From: Isoetes engelmannii
Lineage: Eukaryota > Streptophyta > Lycopodiopsida > Isoetales > Isoetaceae
Length of the DNA stretch: 35,491 bases
Direction: 5' to 3'
Assembly (NCBI GenBank): GCA_011763485.2
Contig: JAANSK020251495.1
Coordinates: 1 to 35,491 of the forward strand
The position numbers and the translations under genes were made by a program. This document shows, one piece after another, positions 20,492 through 28,526 of the stretch. The notes beneath the pieces are model-generated. The model did no database searches. It was given only the letters and a program-made list of their open reading frames with translations, and was not told where the DNA came from. The stretch's first letter is position 1, and the number at the start of each line of letters is the position of its first letter.

Positions 20492-20533
20492 TTAAGATTG
20501 ATTCAACTCAAACTACAACCCTATTGCACCAAG

Positions 20534-20646
20534 ATTGTTCTCTGAAGGAAGAATTCTTCAAAAAACATTCTTTAAACCGATCCATTGAAGAAAAAAGTTG
20601 TGCTTTTGCACTGTGGGTTGCCCTTAAATCTGTTAGAAATGGCCAG
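20534..20646 (+). other. Possible plus-strand exon
   Basis: An open frame reads KKHSLNRSIEEKSCAFALWV and ends at a strong donor, GGCCAG|GTGAGC. Upstream CACCAAG|A could be an acceptor. No family recognised. Confidence 0.25.
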
Positions 20647-20668
20647 GTGAGCTCAAAACTATGCAGAA

Positions 20669-20997
20669 TTATGCCTCAAAGACCACATCCAGCAAAAGGC
20701 AAACAAACAAACAAACAAACAAGCAGATATAAGCCAAGGCAACACTGGACAAGCCACCAAAGAGAAACCCTCCGGCAAAATTGGCCCAACCCTCGGAAGT
20801 TTGGAGCTTATCAGCTTGTTTCTTCCGGCCAGTGAGGGCCAGAGAAGGAGCTATGAAATGGTCACCTTCTTTAAACTGGACAATACCATACAATGTAAAG
20901 GCAACGGAAAGGATTACCACAAGTCCGACAATTCCAAGGGATCCGGCAGGCCCGACCACTTCTGTGTTTCTTAAAGGTCCCAGTTTTACAAAGGGCC
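20669..20997 (-). CDS. Exon of a membrane protein with two hydrophobic segments
   Basis: After an acceptor (TTTGCTGGTCAG) the frame runs about 109 codons to a TAA. Residues about 20-42 ([20 protein letters not shown]) and about 72-100 ([20 protein letters not shown] onward) look membrane-spanning, separated by a polar loop with [20 protein letters not shown]. The second segment runs into a (TTTG)n microsatellite, so the end is read as LFVCLFVC repeats. The true protein may end or splice before that tract. Style and loop suggest an organellar, perhaps thylakoid, protein, but I do not recognise the family. Upstream minus-strand sequence (about 21000-21080) could hold a transit-peptide exon, with the frame unresolved. 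Confidence 0.45.
20698..20723 (+). repeat. (CAAA)n microsatellite
   Basis: About six copies of CAAA. On the minus strand they extend the hydrophobic tail of the exon above. Confidence 0.9.
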
Positions 20998-21822
20998 CTG
21001 ACCAGCAAACACAACTGCCGGAATGGATGAAAGGGAGAGGAAGCAAGAGGAAGATTGGAGGCGATGGTCAGATTCAATGCTAACGATGCCTAACGCTGAT
21101 CGACGACAGCCAATCCAACATCTAACGTTGCCTAATGCAGCTGGGCAAATCATGTGGACCGTCCAACTACGGCCCCAGACCCATCTCGGTCGTCCAACCC
21201 ACAAACCACTATCGGCCCATCAAGGTAAGGCTTTGCCCCAAACACTACATCAAAGTCAGCATGGGAACATTGGCACTCTGAAGCAAAAGAAGGCAACATC
21301 AAGCTAAAAAGATGTTAAAGCATCAAACGGTTGTCCGACAGATGGAAAATGCCTATGAAAGCTCCAAAATATTTTTATAAGAGCATGAACAGAGTTATTT
21401 CTCATGTTCGAATTTCCATCTTACTGCACGTTTTCTACTTCCTCCGATTTTTCAATTACATGCAGTTGCAACTTGAAGTTAACAGAATCAAACTTAAGGG
21501 ACTGGGTGTTTGAAAATAGCAGAACCTATGCAGTCTGTTCCAAAAAATCCACAATCAGATTGCATGTTTTAGTAAAACAACAACATGTCATAGATTCACC
21601 ACTTGATTTGCCATCAGCTGAACAAAGCATGCAAGGTAGATAATTCAAAATAGTATCAAATTGTCTTGCTGGCATTCAAATATAAACAGCAATAAATGGC
21701 AAATTGGAAGAACATACTGCTAAAAGGCATTAGGAGTTCTATCTTACCATTGTATTGTTTCTCAAAAATATAGTGGAGTTTTGCTTGCTTTAGACATGTT
21801 TAAAGAAGACGGTGTCTGTGGT

Positions 21823-21934
21823 ACAAATAAACAAGTATTGGGGCTGTTGTCCCATGGCAAGTTGGTTAAGGCTCGGGGCGGTTGTTCCATTTGGTTGAGT
21901 TCAATTCCATGAACCAAACAAATAAACAAGCATT
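21823..21934. mobile_element. tRNA-like retrocopy (or SINE head) with target-site duplications
   Basis: A 78-bp insert (21840-21917) is flanked by direct repeats ACAAATAAACAAG(T/C)ATT at 21823-21839 and 21918-21934, with one mismatch in 17. Inside, TGGCAAGTTGGTTAAGGC fits a pol III A box and GAGTTCAATTCC fits a B box at tRNA spacing. The insert ends GAACCAA, so a CCA-like 3' end lies next to the repeat. This is what LINE-mediated retroposition of a mature tRNA or tRNA-derived SINE would leave. The stems are too imperfect for a functional tRNA. Confidence 0.65.
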
Positions 21935-24019
21935 ATCTAGACGAAAATGATGGCCGCATTTGAGCTTTGCAATAGTCCTTTCACCCACGTCAATAACAGG
22001 TTCTAAGCACACCGAATATGGCACTGAACTGAGGATAGAATTAATGGCTTACGAGCCTCAATCCTTGGAGATACAGATCCTGCCATAAATCTGCCATAAA
22101 TCACTTAACTTCTCTGTAGCTTCTTATTTATTTCCCAATATCTAACGATCTCGTTATTGTCAAATGGAAGTCTTTGAACGTAGACTCAAAGCCCGTTCTT
22201 ATTGGAGCACCACCAATTTTCGGAAAAACTTATCCCAACCAAGCTTGGCAATTTACTAACTGGAAGCCTTCAAGACCGCCAATGTAATGCCGCAGAGATA
22301 CCTTATCTAACATCCAAAAACCTAACTGCCAAATCGGTCTTCAGCAACCCACAAACAACATATAATTCTCCAAATTAGACAACATTAAACAACTGCAAAA
22401 TCTACCACAATAAGGGATACCTTTTCCTTCATCGAACCAAAGAAGGACCTTTAATTCCTGTAAAATTTTATAAATACAAAACAACACTATGCAACAACAG
22501 AAAATTACCTTAAAAATTAGCAACTATCTCAGTTATCTTTAGTAACTTTTTGGATACATGTGTAAAATTTCAGCATAATAGATGCATTTCAAGCCTTTAA
22601 ATAAAGTAACTCAAAGTGTTCTACTAGAATTCCATTACTAAGAATTGTGTTGTAGAAAACATGCTATGGACTGCATGAAACGGCAAGAAGTCATTCCGCA
22701 AAATTGCATAGCAAGAGTTACCTAAAAAATTTGCCCAGATGAGTAGATTACCTAAAAGCATGAAAAAACAAAAGTTCATTCTGCAAGGTTGGAATAGCAA
22801 GAATTAGCTAAAGGATTCAACGAGATCAAGCCTGACATTAGTATGTTTGCAATAAGATTCCTTTGGACTCCTCTGCAATTTCATACTCCAAGTGTTTGCC
22901 ATGGTACATTGCATAGAGACACAGTCATGTATCTGTTTTATATCAGCACTCAATAATGCTTTACAACAAACCTTATGTCAGACGCGCTGGATTCGTATGT
23001 TGAAGCTGCTCAAGCCCATTATAAGTCTACAAGTTTAACAAAGGGAATAATGGTTCAGATCAAAATAGAGACATTGCTAATAACAAGTAGAAATTATGTC
23101 TTATTTTATTGCCAGTGCTGTTCATGTGGATTTGTTTAAAAAAAAAGAACTTACAGTTCTTTTCATTCTGGTTTTGGTGATCTAATGCCCACCAAATTCA
23201 TGCTTTACAATCAGATAGTTTGCGGATCCTCCAACGTTTTGAGCTCAAAAGCATTTATATTCATGAGAACTATAGACTTCTTCCAACACATGCCTTACAT
23301 CTTAAATACATAAGCTCTCTAAGCTTGAATATGAAATTTGGCATTTAGAAATGGCCCAGGACCTGCAGAACATCATAAGACTCATCATAAACCCAGCATT
23401 TAGGCACAGTAGTAATGTCATAAAAGAAATATGACATATATTAGAACATCAAGAAATGAGTACATATGTATATATAAAGAAATTTAGCACGTTCTACGCG
23501 CTTGCGTCCTACGGTGCATGTTCCATTTTCCGCATGCTGCAATGGTGCAATTTTCTAGAGACAATTGGATTATGTGAAGTGCACGTTATATAGGAGGATG
23601 GATGTATCACATATATGGTTTATGAAGATCTAGAAGAAAACATGACTAGAAGACTAGAAGTTTCGTTCATAGGATTTGATAGCAAGGAACATCTATTCAC
23701 TTGGTTGTCACAAACATGATTAGAAGACTAGAAGTTTCACTTATAGGATTTTTTCCCATGTGTAAAAATACATTCCAAGCATTGTTCGTGAATGTGTGAA
23801 ATGTGTTATGGCCATTGTTTAGGGATGTATAGAATGCTCATGCGAGACCATACACAATTCAAAATCAACATGATAGGACACTTTTGCTCACCAAACTCAA
23901 GGCAACCAACGTCATGAACAATTGATCTCAAACAACTCCAGAAACATCCGCTGGCTCAACATGGAGCTCATCTTTGAAGCTGGCAAGAATGAACTCCGAT
24001 GGTACCTATGGTGGCAATC
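21935..24019. other. Intergenic, small internal repeats only
   Basis: No gene recognised in about 2 kb. Partial direct repeats occur at 22685-22725 versus 22773-22815 (AAGT-CATTC-GCAA---ATAGCAAGA) and at 23640-23680 versus 23711-23750 (ATGA(C/T)TAGAAGACTAGAAGTTTC). The DNA is AT-rich. Confidence 0.5.
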
Positions 24020-24328
24020 TCAACATGCTTTGATATCATCTCGCACATGCGATGCAACTTTTCCAACAACTTTGTTATATTTCAAAAGGAACCCGAGAAG
24101 CTCAAAATCATCAATTCCATCATCTAAAATAGAAGCCCAACTCCTAAAGCATCTCCAATCACATATAGCAATGTGCTCATGGTAAGCAACCCAATCATGA
24201 TAGTCAATCGATGGAATTTTGATTTTGAGTTCTATAAGTGTTTGTGCAAAACCTTCACTTGAGACGCAATAAAAAATAATGCGTGCACTTGTTAAATCAA
24301 GAGAATAATAATAGATTTTTATATTTTT
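24020..24328 (-). CDS. Coding-like stretch, family uncertain
   Basis: The minus strand is open for 102 codons up to a TGA at 24020-24022, without an ATG near its start. It reads IPSIDYHDWVAYHEHIAI, CDWRCFRSWASILDDGIDDF and VVGKVASHVRDDIKAC. The order P-S-x3-Y/W-x-x-Y, an acidic cluster, then R-D-D-I recalls the late alpha domain of class I terpene synthases, but the defining DDxxD and NSE motifs are not shown here, so this is only a suggestion. Coding-like sequence continues past the TGA in two frames, suggesting a broken gene. It lies downstream of the seven-exon gene and need not belong to it. Confidence 0.35.
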   Translation of the reverse strand, partial: KNIKIYYYSLDLTSARIIFYCVSSEGFAQTLIELKIKIPSIDYHDWVAYHEHIAICDWRCFRSWASILDDGIDDFELLGFLLKYNKVVGKVASHVRDDIKAC

Positions 24329-24719
24329 TTATATTTTCATTGAATTCCCATATTGCTCAGTAGCCAAAAGCAAGTGCTCAATGCATTAGCGACAAATATA
24401 ACAGTCGTCGTAACACACTCAGGATATCCTTTGACACACGGAGCTTAAGTTTAAACTGTAGAATCTAGAAGAATCATAACAGCTAAAGAGTAACGAGTAT
24501 TTGTACTTCTATTTTTTCAAAACGATGTTCCTAAAAGGCAATGAGCCTAGACAAATCATTTAGCGGAGTGTTAATAATTGTGATCACCTTTCATTTGTTA
24601 TAGGTGTCTATAAGCAGTGTTGGTCATGTCGGTCATAGATCCAACTCACAATCTCATGCAGCACATTATAGTTTAGCTTTAATTTGTTGCTAGATAAGTG
24701 CTGCTATAGTAGCTGCAAC

Positions 24720-26738
24720 CAGGTGCTATGAGGTTAGCCATGAGCTCAAAACCAGGTCTGTATTTCGTATTTGGACGGATCGTTTCAAACAAATCATTGC
24801 GTATGATCTCCAAGTCTGCACCTGAGCAGCATGCCTGCAGCATCTGAATACCTGCATTCAGCAAAGCCTCTGAAACACCATCATGCTAAGACAAAGGCAA
24901 AAGGAAAAAGGAAGCTTCAAATACAGGTTTGTTGCTGCGGATAAATATCAAAGGTCATTTGCTCTCTACCTTCATTGTCAAGGCATAAACATGTGTCTAC
25001 ATACATCTTTATTGCTTCATCAGGCAGTCGATCTTCCAAAGTCCTGCATAACTACAAACACATTACAAACAATATTTTGACATATTTCTGTTCTAAATCA
25101 TTTGCACATTTGCAAGGCAAATTATTTCCATTTTATGAATGGATACATGAATTAAATGTATATATTTGGTATAAAAAAAAAGGGAAGCTCAACTTACAGG
25201 ACTCTTTCTGTGAATAATCGAACACACAAAAATACTTGGCCTGAATCTGCCGAAAATTGTGTCCTTTCTGCATATTTACATGCACGTTCAAGTGCTTTCT
25301 CGTCTTCATGTCACATAGGAATGGCTTAGAACCCTGCACCAAGTATGCACTGCAGTAATTATGCAGGTCATAAAAATCATGTAGGTCAAATTCAGTGACA
25401 GATAACCTTTTACGTGGTCTTTTCTTGAAATTTGAGATTACGACTTGTGCATGTAGACCATGATGACTGATTAGTGTTTGAAATGCAATTTGGCATAGCA
25501 CATCATGCCTTTGAAATCATCACAACTTAGTACTACCCAAAATCCAACATCCAATTTGTCCATGGGAAATCTCTCCTATTTCATTGCTTTCATGCATCTT
25601 TGTTTAGCATCTTCTGGAAACAAAACAGAGCTAGGCCAGAAAAAGAGTTTAGACATTATGTCACTCCAAACTAACGCGACCAAGTCTAAGATTCAAATAG
25701 GGGCAATGAAGAGGAATAGGCAATGCATTTGTTGTGGCATAACTATGAAGAATATTGATTAGTATCTGATGAGTGCAAGATGGAGCCATAACATTCTAGT
25801 TCAACATACTGAGGCACAAGGAAAGGTGCAACTATGTGTGATAGAATATTTAAACAAAGTTGAGTAGCCGGAAAGAAATACCTTACTATTTTTGCAAGCA
25901 CTGATGTCTTTGTTTTCAATCTGGAAAAAACATAGACGACTATCAAGTATATCCAAAAATATAATGCAACTAATGAGATGTCAAACACCTCTTTCCAAAT
26001 AATGCCAATGCTGCACACCACACAGTAAAATATCCAAGCTGCTGTCCAGAACATCTATAAAAATCTTATTCTATCTATTCTATTCTATAAAATGATCTTC
26101 CAATATGAGGACAATCATTGGAATACATGTCAATAAACTAAAAGCAAACGTAATCTGCTCTAACCTGCAACATGCAATATTTAGAACAATAGGGACAATG
26201 TTCACTGTATTGATGAGTGAAATACATTCTAAATTATATATACCAAGTAACACTTCAAGCTTGTCTTGCAAAGAATCAGCATGGCTTGCTGGTGCCCTAT
26301 CATCCAGCTCTGCAAAAAGCACGAGCTGTGCACTCTAGCAAAGGTTACAGTGGTTCTAGACATGTCTACATTACGCACAAATAATGGAAAAATCTAGGCA
26401 TGCCAGCATACATGAAAATCAAATTACAGCTTCAGAGAAAAGATAAACCCTAAAATGCACACCTGATAAATTATTAGGAAGAAAGAAACTAATCCATCAT
26501 CCTCAAACTGATCACCTGTGACATTATCAATCAAGAATGGATCAGTAATAATTTTCACAGCAAGTGGGAACCTTCCCAAATCGGACAAAGATAAGTTGAG
26601 CGGGTCAACTGCGGTACTTGCGGTGTTTCAAAAAGTCAGGTCAAATATCAAAGAATCTACTAAATCTAGTCCGCATGCAGAAGGCGGCAAGTTCCTATAG
26701 ATAAAAGGGCGATTTCTGAATCCAAAGAAGCAGAACAT
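24720..26738 (-). CDS. Seven-exon gene of unknown family, codon 37 is TGA
   Basis: Proposed exons in transcript order: 26463-26738 (ATG at 26736-26738, donor CAG|GTGTGC), 26244-26307, a 22-nt microexon 25989-26010, 25887-25920 (donor GTAAGG), then after an unresolved join 25198-25303 (donor GTAAGT), 24970-25043 and 24720-24869. Phases agree within the first four (0, 1, 2, 0) and within the last three (2, 1, 1), which is hard to get by chance. Readable pieces: DLGRFPLAVKIITDPFLID, DDRAPASHADSLQDKLEVLL, ERACKYAERTQFSADSGQVF, PDEAIKMYVDTCLCLDNE, ALLNAGIQMLQACCSGADLE and RPNTKYRPGFELMANLI. The style is helical and repeat-like, and I cannot name the family. If the last donor (CCTG|GTTGCA) is not used, the frame ends at TAA 24679-24681. 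The TGA at 26628-26630 suggests a pseudogene, a wrong start or an allele-specific stop. It is head-to-head with the MSP gene. Confidence 0.55.
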
Positions 26739-26831
26739 GGCTCAAATTTCTCGCCAGGTATAACTTCTTAGGAACTGGGAGCAGAAAAATCATTAAAAAA
26801 ACTGTCAAATTTTTCTTATCTAAGACACAGA
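26739..26831. promoter_or_regulatory. 93-bp bidirectional intergenic gap
   Basis: The start codons of the minus gene (26738) and of the MSP gene (26832) face away from each other with 93 bp between. The gap is AT-rich (ATTAAAAAAACTGTCAAAT) without an obvious TATA box. If both starts are right, promoters and 5' UTRs must overlap the neighbouring gene. Confidence 0.35.
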
Positions 26832-27352
26832 ATGGACAGATTGGTAAAGGTGGAGCCATCGGAGGTATTTTTCAGAGCAGAGGAGGCAGTAAAGGAGATC
26901 CAGCTTTGCAACCTCATGCATACCATGTCTGTGGCTGTGAAGCTCTCCTTTGAAGGCCATGGCCATGGCTACTCCGTCAATCCAGCCTTCGCCATTTTGC
27001 CCCCTTTGGGATCCGCCACAGTTCAAATCACAAAACTGCTCCATACAGATTCTGTATTTTGCCATGATCTGCTCATTGTCCAGTCTTTGGCTCTTCCTGG
27101 TTCTGCTAAATTGCCTCTTTCTTCTGTCGAACGGCTTTTTCTTTCCAAGAAGAAATTGACCTACTTGGATGCCAGAATTAAAATTTCCTCTTTGAGTTCC
27201 CATCCTCCAACCTTTAGATCTGCCACTCCAGATCATTGTGGATCTTTTACTAGGTCCAATCCTCGAAAAAACTTTTTGGGTTCATGCATGATTCTCTTAC
27301 CAATTCAATGTGGAGCTTTTACGAAGGCCACAAGACCTTTGCTAACTTCCAA
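26832..27352 (+). CDS. Vapyrin-like MSP (VAP) domain protein, first exon or truncated gene
   Basis: ATG opens a 174-codon frame. Residues 1-115 read as an MSP/VAP immunoglobulin-like domain: MDRLVKVEPSEVFF, LCNLMHTMSVAVKLSF, YSVNPAFAILPPLGSATVQI, then KKKLTYLDARIKI. The MDRL start, the N-L-M-H-T-M-x-VA strand and the NP---I-PPL loop are what I know of Vapyrin, a plant protein of an N-terminal MSP domain followed by ankyrin repeats, required for arbuscular mycorrhiza and acting at small vesicle-like bodies. Here no ankyrin repeat follows. After about residue 117 the reading is unlike the family and stops at TAA 27354-27356. A possible donor is AA|GTAATC at 27353; a better one (CAA|GTAAGTG at 27362) lies beyond the stop. 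Downstream sequence is occupied by the antisense LINE. Confidence 0.6.
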
Positions 27353-27545
27353 GTAATCCAAGTAAGTGTACCTCATCGACTCATCGTGAAAAGAATGAGT
27401 CCCATTATTTTTTGGTATCGTGCATCCAAGATTGATCTCCAATGTCTATTATTTTTTGGTAGATAAACGGGACAAAAGCGGCCCGTTCCTCTTGAAAGCA
27501 ACACAAAAATATAAAAATTCCATGGATATTTTTTCTTACACGCTT

Positions 27546-27554
27546 ATGAAGATT
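27546..27554 (+). repeat. Candidate target-site duplication, LINE 3' side
   Basis: ATGAAGATT, repeated at 34940-34948. Nine bases only, so chance is not excluded. Between it and the poly(T) lie T10 and the 21 nt ATGTACAAAAATCTCAATCTC. Confidence 0.4.
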
Positions 27555-27583
27555 TTTTTTTTATGTACAAAAATCTCAATCTC

Positions 27584-27605
27584 TTTTTTTTTTTTTTTTT
27601 TTTTT
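27584..27605 (-). other. LINE poly(A) tail
   Basis: T22 on the plus strand. The minus strand reads ATTAAATATTTAAAAGCTCC about 30 nt upstream, giving a polyadenylation-like signal. Confidence 0.85.
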
Positions 27606-28052
27606 GAGGAAAGGGAGCTTTTAAATATTTAATAGGAAAAAGTACATGAAATATAGAGTTTTAGCCAAGAGAAGTTACCTCCATTGGCATTGTCTAACTT
27701 AATTATAACTACCAAAGCAAAGGCCAGAAGTAGCACTTGAGATAATGCTGTCTCTGACCAAAAAAGCCTATGAACAGGAAAAGTCTTGAAATCTAAACCC
27801 TCCTCCTGGTGATTTAATATGCCGGCAGGAGGAAGGGAATATACATGAACAATATACATTGATGCTTCTCAACTTAAAAGCAGACCAAAATTGTGTAATT
27901 GTCAAGGAGCACCATGCTTCCCATCTGCATGCATGCCAAGAGTCCAAAATGACTAATTCTCCAGCTGAAAACCAGATCAGAAAACAAGTGCATGGCAATA
28001 ACCATCTCATAAACCACAACAGTAGAACATGACTCTGCACTCCACATTAGGC

Positions 28053-28526
28053 TTAGTCGAAATAGGGAGCTGTGTCTTCAGATTGGAACCATACGAAGTC
28101 TTCATCATAGTCACCTATTCCAAGCTCCAAGAGAACAGGAAGTTTCTGCCAGTCAATGAGTGTCCAGACATGAATATAGGCCGAGATCCAGAGAAAATGG
28201 AAGGGGAGAGCACTCAGTGCAGCAGTACCATCTGTCACAAACCTGTACATGTGATAATTATAGCTAGTCCTAAAGGCCTTATTCTGAACTTTAGACATGA
28301 AGTTGCTGAAAGAGAAGAGAAGGATATTCAGGATGTAGGCTTGATAACCATGCAGCATAACCTTCCTAAAAGAAGAGACAAAGGCATGCAGGTTGGGAGG
28401 AGGACTGAACTGTCCCAGAGCTTTCAACTGAATCCAGGCCTCATTATCAGAAATGTCATCAAATTGTGGATGTCCATCCATCAAGTCTGTCAATAGATTC
28501 AACAAATCTGAAATCAAGGAAGTCAT
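28053..28526 (-). CDS. LINE 3' ORF (ORF3 candidate), unknown function
   Basis: ATG at 28524-28526 opens 157 codons ending in TAA at 28053-28055, overlapping the end of ORF2 by 68 nt in another frame. It is rich in aromatic residues: HGYQAYILNILLFSFSNFM, ALPFHFLWISAYIHVWTLID, and an acidic end, GDYDEDFVWFQSED. Two stretches are hydrophobic enough to touch membranes. No RNase H signature (D-G-S, E, D) is seen, although some plant LINEs carry RNase H here. The plus strand of the same region is also open for 155 codons, so low stop density alone may explain it. An ORF2 extension displaced by a frameshift is the other explanation. Confidence 0.35.
   Translation of the reverse strand: MTSLISDLLNLLTDLMDGHPQFDDISDNEAWIQLKALGQFSPPPNLHAFVSSFRKVMLHGYQAYILNILLFSFSNFMSKVQNKAFRTSYNYHMYRFVTDGTAALSALPFHFLWISAYIHVWTLIDWQKLPVLLELGIGDYDEDFVWFQSEDTAPYFD

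Noticed and set aside
21840-21917. Functional tRNA gene
   Set aside because: The acceptor and T stems do not pair properly and the flanks are target duplications, so a retrocopy is more likely.
28029-28496. 155-codon plus-strand ORF
   Set aside because: Antisense to the LINE 3' region, no domain, and no splice or start context. Treated as a shadow of the minus-strand frames.
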